From: Mesonia profundi
GTDB lineage: Bacteria; Bacteroidota; Bacteroidia; Flavobacteriales; Flavobacteriaceae
Reading direction: 5' to 3'
Assembly (NCBI RefSeq): GCF_031085155.1
Contig: NZ_JAVHUL010000016.1
Coordinates: 1 to 64,000 of the forward strand
Length of the DNA: 64,000 nt
Below, one piece after another: positions 1 to 8,529 of this stretch. The notes beneath the pieces are model-generated. The model saw only the letters and a program-made list of their open reading frames with translations, made no database searches and was not told where the DNA came from. Numbering within the stretch: position 1 is the first letter of the stretch; each line of letters begins with the position of its first letter. Made by a program: the position numbers and the translations under genes.

Positions 1-112
1 TGATAATTCTTCTTTCCTTGCATACAGTAAGATACGAAAAAAATGTACCTTTAACAATACTTGTGCAACAGGCACATCGCGTATAATTTATTGTTAGTTC
101 TAGCCTACTTAC

Positions 113-132
113 GAAAATCCTAGCGGATTTTC
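113..132. repeat. small perfect hairpin left of the intron remnant
   Basis: Arms GAAAATCC and GGATTTTC are perfectly complementary around the loop TAGC. It lies in non-coding sequence just before the group II intron remnant. There is no T-run long enough to call a terminator, so its role is unknown. No gene was recognised in 1-184. Confidence 0.4.
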
Positions 133-184
133 TATTCGGTTTTTATTTGCTAAATTACGTGCTAAACCACGCCACTAATCATAC

Positions 185-951
185 GTGTACCGAGAGCAAC
201 GAACGGCTGAAAATCGTTACACAACTGTTTATAAGATGGTGGAACCGACCCACCGATGTTGTCCTGCAGGGTATAGCCTCAAACCACAATAAAGTGCTTT
301 GGTAAAGAGCCAAGGTATTGAGCGTTATGGAAAAGGCTATGCTAAGAGCTAGTCAGGTATTAATAATGTAGATGAATGCAAATGAACCTCTGATGAAGTG
401 TCGAGAAAGTGCTACCCTCTGTCAAAAGTGTTTGAAGTATGACAAGCATTATAAGTTTAGCGGTTACCTGCTTATTGGCTGGGCAGCTCCGAGGCTTCGG
501 GATCATTTAGGAGGCATAACCATTATTTGGGCTTATTTACCAAGCTCGGGAACCTATAGCAAGATGCAAAGTGAAATGCACAATAGCACAAACTAGAGGC
601 AGAATAGCGATGCTTGTCGCAGGGACGGATCAGTCTGTAGTAGTGATGAGGTTTCTGTAATGGAAATGGAGCGAAGGGACTGACTTATTCAGTTTTATCA
701 ATTTTTACAACTCGCAAGAGGATGTGAGATACATTGAAAGATGGCTCAAAGCTCCATTGCAAACCCCAAAAGGTGAAATTATTGCAAAAACAAACGGCAC
801 ACCGTAAGTTGGGGTGATCAGTCCACTATTAGCCAATTTATTACTGCATTACAACTTGGACGTTTGGCATGAAAGATTGAACCCTTCTATTGAATTTGTA
901 CGCTATGCAGATGATATTACCATCCGACACAAACCGTTGTGGTGCATTTAA
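185..951 (+). mobile_element. degenerate, truncated group II intron
   Basis: Seen: a stretch of GC-richer non-coding sequence starting GTGTACCGAGAG and ending in a segment (about 640-690) of the form TTTCTGTAATGGAAATGGAGCGAAGGG, which resembles the region just before the intron-encoded protein in bacterial group II introns. It is followed directly by a reverse-transcriptase fragment. Known of the family: the intron RNA folds into six domains and encodes a maturase/reverse transcriptase in domain IV. Here the first half of the RT, everything after the YADD motif, and any recognisable catalytic domain V are missing, so the element should be immobile. The exact 5' edge is a guess from the GTGTA start; the 3' end is not identifiable. 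Confidence 0.65.
691..951 (+). pseudogene. group II intron reverse transcriptase/maturase, internal fragment
   Basis: One reading frame runs through VRYIERWLKAPLQ, a GTP-stop-VGVISPLLANL stretch and FVRYADDI. These are the palm motifs of group II intron RTs (GTPQGGVISPLLANL and YADD). The CAA for glutamine of GTPQGG has become TAA at 805-807 and the next glycine is valine, so the motif is destroyed. The frame ends at TAA 949-951, soon after YADD, with no thumb, maturase X or endonuclease domain. Upstream, the N-terminal RT blocks are absent and intron RNA joins the palm directly near 690-725, indicating an internal deletion. This is non-functional. Confidence 0.85.
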
Positions 952-1046
952 GAAAAATTCCTAATAGCATTAAAATTTTAGAAAATAAAGTAATTTTAAT
1001 AACAATACTTGAGAAATATAACAAGATAAACTGACCGAATTAACCA

Positions 1047-1619
1047 ATGAATAAAAGAACTCTCGAAGAACAACGAATTGAATTTTCAAATCAAAAATTT
1101 CTCGCTACACCTTTAGCTGGACTAATAGTTTGGACAATTATAGGGTTTGTTGGAATATTTTTCTCTGATTTTATAGCAGTTTGGTCTATTTTTATTGGAA
1201 CAGGTAGTATTGTATATTTAGCTATGTTTATTTCAAAATATACAGGCGAGGATTTCCTCGACAAAACAAAACCAAAAAACGAATTTGACAAGCTTTTCTT
1301 TTTTACGGTTGGACAAGCACTTTTAGCTTATTCAATTGCAATACCATTTTTTCTAGTTGACTATTCTTCTCTTCCAATGACGGTGGGAATTCTGACTGGA
1401 TTAATGTGGTTGCCATTTTCTTGGATTATAAAACATTGGGTTGGAATTTTTCACACATTGACTAGAATAATTACAGTTTTAACTCTCTGGTATCTCTTAC
1501 CCGAATATAGGTTTATAGCTATTCCTTTTGCAATCGTTCTCATTTATATTATTACATTAATAATCTTAAAAAACAGAAAAAACGACACGACAATAACTAA
1601 GCATATGACGCGCCGATAG
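1047..1619 (+). CDS. multi-pass membrane protein, DUF7010-like
   Basis: A 190-residue protein with about six hydrophobic segments (near 20-38, 44-63, 84-104, 111-129, 137-151 and 156-174) and a charged, short N-terminus (MNKRTLEEQR). The pattern of a charged N-terminus followed by paired helices recalls the DUF7010 family of small membrane proteins of unknown function; that assignment is from memory and tentative. It is intact although it sits between remnants of mobile DNA, with no co-oriented partner gene. It may be a passenger brought in with the neighbouring mobile sequences. Its substrate or role cannot be inferred. Confidence 0.6.
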   Translation: MNKRTLEEQRIEFSNQKFLATPLAGLIVWTIIGFVGIFFSDFIAVWSIFIGTGSIVYLAMFISKYTGEDFLDKTKPKNEFDKLFFFTVGQALLAYSIAIPFFLVDYSSLPMTVGILTGLMWLPFSWIIKHWVGIFHTLTRIITVLTLWYLLPEYRFIAIPFAIVLIYIITLIILKNRKNDTTITKHMTRR

Positions 1620-1635
1620 GCCAGCGCTATATGAT

Positions 1636-1782
1636 ATGTTGACTGATCCGGGATTTGTAAATAAGGGGAAATTCGAGAAGTTGGTATGGAACCTTGGAGA
1701 ATTAGAACGACGTTTTACTGCACTTTATAGCGCTCTTGATTTTAGAATACTACACAAGAAAGCTTTTTTTGAAGTGATTTAA
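1636..1782 (+). pseudogene. unidentified 48-codon fragment
   Basis: An ATG-started frame encoding MLTDPGFVNKGKFEKL at its start and ending in HKKAFFEVI. The composition looks like real protein rather than random AT-rich sequence, but it is short and unrecognised. It sits among mobile-element debris and may be a gene remnant or a very small gene. I cannot assign a function. Confidence 0.25.
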
Positions 1783-1840
1783 TAAATTTACAAATTAGAA
1801 TGTTATTGACATTTATGAAAGAAAAGCCTCTTGTCCATAA

Positions 1841-1958
1841 CTAAGCCTTCGTGTGACTGGCAAGGTCAAACATCAACGTCATGCTTACTGCCTGCCCGTA
1901 TTCTATGGTTTTCAAAAATATATTCTCATACAGCTCAACTCCACGTGCCAAGCGCACT
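1841..1958 (-). other. possible C-terminal gene remnant between the graveyard and the stress protein gene
   Basis: On the minus strand an open frame with protein-like composition (VRLARGVELYENIF, later SMTLMFDLASHTKA) ends at a stop at 1843-1841. It has no start of its own and begins at the stop codon of the universal stress protein gene, in another frame. Either a truncated leftover of a former neighbour, or chance. No family recognised. Confidence 0.2.
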
Positions 1959-2837
1959 TTACTTAATCACCAACAAGGGCATTTTTCGGTTTCGAATCAA
2001 TAAATCATTAGTAACACTTCCCACAAATAACGAGGTAATGTTATTTCCTCCTCGAGCTGCCACCACAATAATATCAAAATCACCTTTTTCGGCATGAATT
2101 TCTATCGCTTCTACAATAGAAAGATCTTCTCTATCGGTAGATCTAAAGGAAGTCTGCTCTAAAAGCTTATGTTTTTTTCTAAATTGCTTTACCTTTTCTT
2201 TTAAATGAAATTTGGTTTTATCTATCGCTTTCTCTGTATTGATGTAGGGGAAGAAAAAAGAAGGAAGACTGTACACATGTAAAGCTTCTATATTACCTCC
2301 AGAACGCTCTACCAAACTCTTCGCTACGGGAAAACATTTGGCCGATCCTGAACTAAAATCAGTGGGTACCAACACATTTTCCATGACATGTTTTGCTTCT
2401 TCTGGGACTAAAAGCATGTTGGCGTTTAACATACGCACCAGTTTTTGACTCAGTGCACCCGTTCCTTGCAATTCATCCTTATTACCCGTAATCATAATAT
2501 CAATCTTATATTCTTCGGAAAGATGACTCAGAATGCTTTCTGTATAATCATCAGAAGTGATTAATACCGAATACGGAGCATCAGCCTTATAATATTTATC
2601 TATAGATTTTTTTAAACCTCGATCTACAATATCTTCTACTGTAATTCCTTCTTCAAGAAAATCATCGTATAAATCATATAGTTTATACTTTTTAATATTA
2701 TGCGTAAAGTACAGCTGCTCGATATTCCATACCTTACAGAGAAAGCTTACATAACCTAGCAAAATGGGATCCATTTCAGTAAGGTCTAAAGCGACCATCA
2801 GTTTTAACTCGTTTTCTAAATTTATTTTCTTTGTCAT
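1959..2837 (-). CDS. universal stress protein (two Usp domains)
   Basis: A 292-residue cytosolic protein made of two tandem Usp (adenine-nucleotide alpha-hydrolase-like) modules. The first begins at LKLMVALDLTEMD and the second at NVLVPTDFSSGSAKCFPVAK near residue 155. The C-terminal half ends in the typical GSVTNDLL ... MPLLVIK signature, which in ATP-binding Usp proteins contacts the nucleotide phosphates; the preceding glycine spacing is only partly kept, so nucleotide binding is uncertain. It follows the BCCT transporter gene by 36 bp on the same strand. This suggests one transcript and a role in modulating the transporter or the osmotic stress response, as Usp domains often accompany transporters. 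Confidence 0.88.
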   Translation of the reverse strand: MTKKINLENELKLMVALDLTEMDPILLGYVSFLCKVWNIEQLYFTHNIKKYKLYDLYDDFLEEGITVEDIVDRGLKKSIDKYYKADAPYSVLITSDDYTESILSHLSEEYKIDIMITGNKDELQGTGALSQKLVRMLNANMLLVPEEAKHVMENVLVPTDFSSGSAKCFPVAKSLVERSGGNIEALHVYSLPSFFFPYINTEKAIDKTKFHLKEKVKQFRKKHKLLEQTSFRSTDREDLSIVEAIEIHAEKGDFDIIVVAARGGNNITSLFVGSVTNDLLIRNRKMPLLVIK

Positions 2838-2873
2838 TTTTCTAACTTAAGAATGTTTAAGAATAGGGTCTAT

Positions 2874-4547
2874 TTATAAATCAGTTGTATTCGGTTTTTT
2901 CTCAGTCTCCTCTTCGGGTTCAATCTTCTTTAAGTTTTTCTCTTCCCGCTCTTCATTTACCAAATGAAGTATATTTTTTCGATAAGTTTCTCTTTCTAGA
3001 AGTTTTTCTTTACGCTCAGCTTTTTGATAATCTTCCCTGACGCCCCTAAGCAAGGAGAGACACATCATAATTAGTAAAATAGCGAAGGGCAATCCAGAAA
3101 TAGTTACCACGGTTTGCAGCGCATTTAATCCGCCTCCATACATCAATACCGAAGCAATTAAACCCGTAGCCACAGCCCATATCACTCTTTGGTAAGGAGG
3201 GGTTTTAAGTTTCCCTCCAGAAGTAATGCTGTCTACCACCAAGGCTCCAGAATCTGCCGAGGTAATAATAAAGCTACATATAAGAATCACTCCCAAGGAT
3301 TTTAATACTATCGCTAAGGGAAATTTATCAAAAAACACATACAGTGCTGTAGAAATATTATCATTTACAGCTGCAATCATCACCGTATCTCCTAGCAAAA
3401 TATCACGCATGGTCGTCCCTCCAAAAGCACTAAACCACAAGAAAGTAACCAGTGCAGGCAATATTAACACACAAAGAATAAACTCTTTAATGGTCCTTCC
3501 TTTAGAAATACGAGCGATAAAAGTTCCCACAAATGGAGACCATGAAATCCACCAACCCCAATACATTATGGTTCGCGTTTTTTGCCAGTCGGTTCCACTT
3601 AGTGATTCCGTCCACGTTGACATATCTATAAAATTAACAACATAGCTTCCTAAGTTTTGTATATACGATTTAAAAATAAAAGTGGTAGGCCCCAATATGA
3701 GCACTAGTAAAAATATAGTTGCTGCAACTCTTACGTTAAGCTTACTCAGCATTTGAACCCCTTTATTTACTCCGCTAAATGCGGAAATAGTCGCTGCTAA
3801 AGTAACTCCTATTATAATGATGACTTGATAAAATAAGGAACTGGGAACTCCAAACACATGCGTAAGCCCCGAGTTGATTTGCCCCACTCCAAACCCTATA
3901 GTGGTAGCCAGCCCAAAAAGTGTGGTGATTACCGCCATAATATCGATTACATCGCCCATCCATCCGTAAATTCTATTTCCCAATAGCGGATAAAAAGCCG
4001 AACGCAAAGTAAGTGGCATTTTTCTGTTAAATGTAAAGTAAGCCAAAGAAAGCCCCACTACCGAATAAATAGCCCACCCATGAATTCCGTGATGTAAAAA
4101 TGAAAAATTAATAGCCTCTTGTGCGATGAGTGCGGGTTCTTCTCCTGCCAGTCGCGGGGGATTTAAAAAATCTCGAACAGGATCGGCAATGCTAAAAAGT
4201 ACAAGTCCGTTTCCTATTCCTGCACTAAAAAGCATGGCAAACCAAGCCCACATACTAAACTCTGGTTTGGCTTTTTTACCTCCAATTCTAATAGTTCCAA
4301 ATTTGCTAAACGCCATATATAAGCAAAAAACGATAAATAAATTTACCGTCAAGGTGTAAATCCAACCTCCATGGGCAGAAACAAAAGTTTGAGCAATTCC
4401 AAAATAGTAGTCGGCTTCCTCTTCAAATATAAGAGTAAAACCAATACTACAAATGACCACAGCAATCGCAGAAAAAAATACCGTTTTATTAATGATGAGA
4501 CCAAGAAATGTGGAGGTACTTTCTTTTCGAGTGACTTTTATTGACAT
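2874..4547 (-). CDS. BCCT-family betaine/carnitine/choline-type transporter
   Basis: A 557-residue inner-membrane carrier with about twelve transmembrane helices, the usual length of the family. The tryptophan-rich signature is visible as WGWWISWSPFVGTFIARISKG, with the GMGNG-like motif represented by SAGIGNGLVLFSIADP. Known of the family: Na+- or H+-coupled uptake of quaternary ammonium compounds such as glycine betaine, choline or carnitine, often for osmoprotection. The charged C-terminal tail (about residues 500-557, rich in E and K) could be a regulatory domain as in BetP; that is inference. The substrate cannot be read from sequence. It is followed by a universal stress protein gene, and a trimethylamine monooxygenase lies elsewhere in the window. 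Confidence 0.93.
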   Translation of the reverse strand: MSIKVTRKESTSTFLGLIINKTVFFSAIAVVICSIGFTLIFEEEADYYFGIAQTFVSAHGGWIYTLTVNLFIVFCLYMAFSKFGTIRIGGKKAKPEFSMWAWFAMLFSAGIGNGLVLFSIADPVRDFLNPPRLAGEEPALIAQEAINFSFLHHGIHGWAIYSVVGLSLAYFTFNRKMPLTLRSAFYPLLGNRIYGWMGDVIDIMAVITTLFGLATTIGFGVGQINSGLTHVFGVPSSLFYQVIIIIGVTLAATISAFSGVNKGVQMLSKLNVRVAATIFLLVLILGPTTFIFKSYIQNLGSYVVNFIDMSTWTESLSGTDWQKTRTIMYWGWWISWSPFVGTFIARISKGRTIKEFILCVLILPALVTFLWFSAFGGTTMRDILLGDTVMIAAVNDNISTALYVFFDKFPLAIVLKSLGVILICSFIITSADSGALVVDSITSGGKLKTPPYQRVIWAVATGLIASVLMYGGGLNALQTVVTISGLPFAILLIMMCLSLLRGVREDYQKAERKEKLLERETYRKNILHLVNEEREEKNLKKIEPEEETEKKPNTTDL

Positions 4548-4937
4548 ATAAAAAATGAGTTAAAAAAATGAAAACAATCCTATTTCTTTAGCTACTAAAA
4601 AGAAAGAAATCTTTAAAGTCATCTGCTAAAGCAATAAAATTAGTGGATTGTCATTATACCATAAATTAAGTTGCTTTACAAATGTTTCTTCTATTGTTTT
4701 TAAAAAGCAAATATTAATAATATCCAATAAATACTAACCAAGCATTCTTATACTTAAAAAAAATACTTATTATTGAGAGATGGTTTGATGCTATCAAAAA
4801 ATATTTTCAATGGAAGATTTATTCCTACTTGTTAAGATAACTGATATAGTCCATAAATCTCATTAAAACTATGGAGAACAGTAAAAAGATTTTACTTTTT
4901 CTCCTTTGCTTTATAAACCGCTAAACAAAAACTATTC
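4548..4937. other. 390-bp divergent intergenic region
   Basis: Separates the minus-strand BCCT gene from plus-strand lpxD. It is very AT-rich, with many poly-A/T runs. I see no RNA gene, repeat or complete promoter with both -33 and -7 boxes, although promoters for both flanking genes must lie here. Confidence 0.5.
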
Positions 4938-5933
4938 ATGAAATCCTATTCTATAACTGAAATCAACACTATTATAAAAGGCGAATTAATAGGTGATACC
5001 ACCCAAAAAATTAAAGGGCCCGAAGAAATACAAAAAGCAAATAGCAACCAAATTACCTTTATTGGAAGTAAGAAATATGAAAAACTTTGGACCAACTCAA
5101 AAGCCTCTGCTGCTCTAATTAGCGCCAATTCAAATATGCTTCCTGGCGACAACCGCGCTTTTCTTAAAGTGAAGAATGTAGATCTAGCAATGGCAAAATT
5201 ATTAGAGCTTTTTAATCCGCCAGCACCTGTTTTTGATACCGATATTCATCCCACAGCCGTAGTTCATGAAACGGCAAAAATTGGTGAGGGCTGTAAAATT
5301 GGTGCAAATTGTTACGTAGGGAAAGATGTTGAATTGGGAAAGGAAGTTACCTTATACCCCAATGTTTGCGTGTTTGATGAAACCACAATTGACAATAACA
5401 CGGTCGTTTGGTCTGGAACTATTATACGCGAGCGTTGCATTATTGGAAGTCATTGTATTTTTCATACCAATGTGAGTATTGGAGCTGACGGTTTTGGATA
5501 CCGACCAAGTGACGATGGCAAAGGTTTGGTGAAAATACCGCAAATAGGAAACGTTATTATTGGTCATTATGTAGAAATTGGCGCGAATTCTTGTGTAGAC
5601 AGAGCAAAGTTTAGTTCCACTATTATTGGAGATGGCTGTAAAATTGACAACCTCGTGCAAGTAGCGCACAACAGCATTATGGGTCGTTCTTGTATTATGG
5701 CGGGACATAGCGGTCTTGCGGGTTCTGTGACTTTAGGAGATGGCGTGGTTATTGGCGGCAGCGCTTCTATTAAAGATCATACTACCATAAATTCTGGTGC
5801 CACCGTTGGGGCTGGCTCTGGAGTTATGGGCGATGTGAAAGCTGGGAAAACGGTTTTAGGATATCCCGCGCAAGATGCTCGAGAAATGCTGAAACAATGG
5901 GTTGCGATAAGAAAATTTATGAAAAATCAATAG
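4938..5933 (+). CDS. lpxD: UDP-3-O-(3-hydroxyacyl)glucosamine N-acyltransferase LpxD
   Basis: A 331-residue cytosolic lipid A enzyme that transfers a hydroxyacyl chain from acyl carrier protein to the 2-amino group of UDP-3-O-acylglucosamine, the third step of the Raetz pathway. The N-terminal nucleotide-binding domain (residues 1-100, with IKGPEEIQKA and ITFIGSKKY) is followed by a left-handed beta helix of hexapeptide repeats (about 105-305) and a short C-terminal helical tail. The conserved VQVAHNSIMG segment holds the expected catalytic histidine, and the GADGFGY motif is present. It stands alone in this strain's layout; many Bacteroidota carry an LpxD paralogue in addition to one next to lpxC/fabZ, so this may be the second copy. 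A hairpin downstream at 6041-6075 could terminate it. Confidence 0.93.
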   Translation: MKSYSITEINTIIKGELIGDTTQKIKGPEEIQKANSNQITFIGSKKYEKLWTNSKASAALISANSNMLPGDNRAFLKVKNVDLAMAKLLELFNPPAPVFDTDIHPTAVVHETAKIGEGCKIGANCYVGKDVELGKEVTLYPNVCVFDETTIDNNTVVWSGTIIRERCIIGSHCIFHTNVSIGADGFGYRPSDDGKGLVKIPQIGNVIIGHYVEIGANSCVDRAKFSSTIIGDGCKIDNLVQVAHNSIMGRSCIMAGHSGLAGSVTLGDGVVIGGSASIKDHTTINSGATVGAGSGVMGDVKAGKTVLGYPAQDAREMLKQWVAIRKFMKNQ

Positions 5934-6040
5934 GTAACTTTAGGTGAAGCTTTGCTGATTTGCTTTTACTTCACTAAAATAATCAAGAACTTTACGGAAA
6001 TCATTAGAATTCCTTTTCTTAATTTTTTAATTATCATTCT

Positions 6041-6075
6041 AAGCTTACAAATCTACAGTAAAGATTTGTAAGCTT
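6041..6075. terminator. 14-bp perfect hairpin downstream of lpxD
   Basis: Arms AAGCTTACAAATCT (6041-6054) and AGATTTGTAAGCTT (6062-6075) are exact inverted repeats around a 7-nt loop, followed by ATTTTA. It lies 108 bp after lpxD. It could be a weak terminator or an mRNA 3'-end stabiliser; the trailing T-run is short. Confidence 0.55.
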
Positions 6076-6166
6076 ATTTTAGTTCCCATCCCTCCCACTT
6101 CTTTCTGAATTTCCTTATGTTTACCTTACAATGAGACTAAAACCAATTTAACTTCACAGAAACCAA

Positions 6167-6670
6167 ATGGATATTTTTTTTAAACAAATACACATCGACG
6201 ACAAGAATAAGGTGCTCCTCTTATTTAAAGAAGCTGCGGAAAAGATTTCGAAGAAAAATGTGGACCATTGGCAGTATTGGAAAAATCCGCCTCAAGAGAA
6301 AATAAAATGGGTAGAAGAAGGCATTTTAAATGACGAGTTCTTTTTTGTGGAAAATTCTGAGCAACAAAATATAGGAATGTTAAGAATTCTAGAAGAAGAT
6401 TTTATGTATTGGGGAAAGCAAAAAGACAAAGCGAAGTATATTCATTCCTTAGTGGTGATAGAGAAATTAGAAGGGAGAGGATTTGGTAAAATGATACTTC
6501 AAAAAGTAGAAAAGGAAGCGAAGAAAGAGGGATGCAAGTTTTTAAGATTAGACTCTGATTCAAAAAACCCAAAACTCTGCAATTATTATGAATAACAAGG
6601 CTTCGTGAAAGTCGGAACTAAAGTGCTTCCCATTTCTACCTATAACCTATATCAAAAAAAACTGAATTAG
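6167..6670 (+). pseudogene. GNAT N-acetyltransferase interrupted by one in-frame stop
   Basis: The first 142 codons encode a GNAT-fold domain with the acetyl-CoA-binding stretch LVVIEKLEGRGFGKMIL (R/QxxGxG-type motif at LEGRGFG) followed by LRLDSDSKNPKLCNYYE. A TAA at 6593-6595 comes exactly where the family continues as YYEKxGF. Reading on in the same frame gives QGFVKVGTKVLPISTYNLYQ and a second stop at 6668-6670. A single AAA-to-TAA change would explain it. The missing part is the last beta strand of the fold, so the truncated product is probably inactive unless the stop is read through or is a sequencing error. Substrate unknown. It stands alone as a gene. Confidence 0.85.
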
Positions 6671-6934
6671 AAGTTCTCTTAAAGAGTTGTAAGTTTCTGT
6701 TCTTAACCAACGAATACACTTCCCACAGTTCTGCTATATCTGAATTCTCTACATGATTACGCGGTATTTCAAAATGATTTTATCGAGAGCGAGAGATTAT
6801 TCTTTATTTTTAATAGCTAAGTTTATAAATTAGTTACAATCAAATCTTGGTTCGTGTTTCCTTATTCTGCTTACAGGGAAAGACAGGTTCTTTATAGGAC
6901 AACAATAGATTATAATTATCTCTTCCGTTAAACT

Positions 6935-7786
6935 CTAATACGTATTGGTCATTTCTTCGTCTACCACCAAAATGAAATCAGCTTTGCCCTTATATTCTTT
7001 TTCTAATTTCCCTACGTCTTTTTGCATCACAGTAGAAATGGTAGCCACTTTTAAATCTTCTGAAGCTTGTTGTATATACCAATAAATACCTTCAAAATTA
7101 TCACTGTGATACGCACCGTTATAATGAATAAATTGCTGGCCTTCCCTTCTATTCTTTAAAATAAAATAAGCCATTGTAGCATCTTTTATCGCTTGAGCTT
7201 TTGGGAAATTGGGGTTTGCATGATCTGGCATCATTTCCATCATCTTCTTATAGCCTGGCAAATCGGCATCGTAAGCAATAGGCAAAGGAGGTAGAAAACT
7301 TTTTTCTTTTTTAGACAGACTATCCAAAGCTTTAAACCCTTTTTTATAGACTAGACTGGCATAGCGTCTAGGAATATTAGTCGCGATAAACTGAAGCTGG
7401 TTTGCTTTGGCAAAGTCGACTAAAGGTTGATAATCGGTTTTGTGATTGACCCATAAACGGGCTAAACTATCCAAACCCTTCTCATTGATTTCATCATGTA
7501 AATATTGATTGAGTACTTCTTGATCATCGGTTTCTAACATCTCTGCTCCCAATACCAACTCATTTTCGGCATGTAACTGCTGCGTCAATTTTAATTGCAT
7601 CCAATGCGCAATGGGATTGTCGTGTAATTCTCCAAATAAGATGATATCTTTTTCCTTTACGGATTTAATCAGTTTTTTAAAGCTTACTTTTCTTCCTTTC
7701 TTGTTGTACAATTGATAGGCTTCCAGCTTTTGTGCAGATACACTTAAGCTCGCGAGAAGAATTAAGCTAGTTAAAATGAATTTCAT
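6935..7786 (-). CDS. ChaN-family secreted protein (Tiki/EreA-like fold)
   Basis: A 283-residue protein with a signal peptide (MKFILTSLILLASLSVSAQ, likely cleaved after AQ). The core has the ChaN hallmark IILFGELHDNPIAHW near residue 50 (GExHD) and a second conserved histidine block at HYNGAYHSDNFEG near 220. Known of the family: ChaN-like domains are haem-binding or putative hydrolase proteins linked to iron uptake and related in fold to Tiki proteases and erythromycin esterases. No iron-uptake gene adjoins it here, so a haem role is only possible. It is predicted to be periplasmic. The gene is single and divergent from the FMN reductase. Confidence 0.85.
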   Translation of the reverse strand: MKFILTSLILLASLSVSAQKLEAYQLYNKKGRKVSFKKLIKSVKEKDIILFGELHDNPIAHWMQLKLTQQLHAENELVLGAEMLETDDQEVLNQYLHDEINEKGLDSLARLWVNHKTDYQPLVDFAKANQLQFIATNIPRRYASLVYKKGFKALDSLSKKEKSFLPPLPIAYDADLPGYKKMMEMMPDHANPNFPKAQAIKDATMAYFILKNRREGQQFIHYNGAYHSDNFEGIYWYIQQASEDLKVATISTVMQKDVGKLEKEYKGKADFILVVDEEMTNTY

Positions 7787-7919
7787 ACATTTTGGTTTGT
7801 TATCCGAAAATAATCAATTTATAGGGTTAAATTTTATTTTTTACGGAAACAATTCCGCGAAAGCGTAAAAAAATCAATGTATCAGTTCTATACAAAATGC
7901 TATCTTTAAGATTAAAAAA

Positions 7920-8432
7920 ATGAAAATCTTAGGAATAGCTGCTTCAGCAAGCAAATCTAGCAGCAACTATTATCTCTTAAAAGCCATAGAAGATTTGCTT
8001 TCTTCACCAGACGAAATGCAGGTAATTGAAGGTTTAGAAGACTTTGAATTGTTTAGTCCGTTGCGATTAGAAAAAGGCGTTCCCAACAACATACAGGCTT
8101 TTAAGCAACAGGTTTTAGCCGTTGATTTAATCCTCATCGCCACCCCAGAATACACCCACAACATCCCAGCGGTACTCAAAAATATGTTGGAATGGTGTAC
8201 GGCATCGGGAGAATTTGCACAAAAAGCGGTTTTACCCATTACGTTTACGCCTCACGAGCCTCGCGGAAAATATGCGATGATTTCTTTATTGGGTTCCTTA
8301 CAAACGATGAAAGCTAAAATGGAAACTCAGCTTCCCCTCTACAAAACCGATGTACATATCTTGGATCACCAAATGGAGTTGCCAGAAGATATTCGGGAAA
8401 TAATTGAAACGGCAATCGACTTATACCGCTAA
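7920..8432 (+). CDS. NAD(P)H-dependent FMN reductase family protein
   Basis: A 170-residue flavodoxin-fold protein. The N-terminal MKILGIAASASKSSSNYYLL is the phosphate-binding loop for FMN, and LIATPEYTHNIPAVLKNMLEW carries the family motif (PEYN/H..P..LKN..DW type). Known of the family: these enzymes reduce FMN, quinones, azo dyes or chromate using NAD(P)H. The usual glycine-rich loop near residue 115 (GGxxGG) is not obvious; the region reads EPRGKYAMISLLGSLQTM. The true substrate is unknown. Expressed alone; the next gene is 97 bp downstream. Confidence 0.88.
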   Translation: MKILGIAASASKSSSNYYLLKAIEDLLSSPDEMQVIEGLEDFELFSPLRLEKGVPNNIQAFKQQVLAVDLILIATPEYTHNIPAVLKNMLEWCTASGEFAQKAVLPITFTPHEPRGKYAMISLLGSLQTMKAKMETQLPLYKTDVHILDHQMELPEDIREIIETAIDLYR

Positions 8433-8529
8433 ATTTTATTTATTCACCTCCCTCTTTAATTCTAAGTTAAAACAAAGGCTACCTTGATGAAATAAGCTTA
8501 ATTTTGCATTTTTTTAAGCAGCGCATTTC

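Noticed and set aside
372-596. 74-codon plus-strand frame in the intron remnant
   Set aside because: Lies in intron RNA-like sequence, has no family resemblance and is explained by structured non-coding RNA.
1570-1650. Possible integron attC-like or recombination site after the membrane gene
   Set aside because: Pairing between the AACTAAGCATAT-like and GATATGTT-like ends is weak and core sites do not fit.
6640-6790. Minus-strand open stretch overlapping the acetyltransferase tail
   Set aside because: No start, no recognised family and overlaps the degraded gene; most likely chance.
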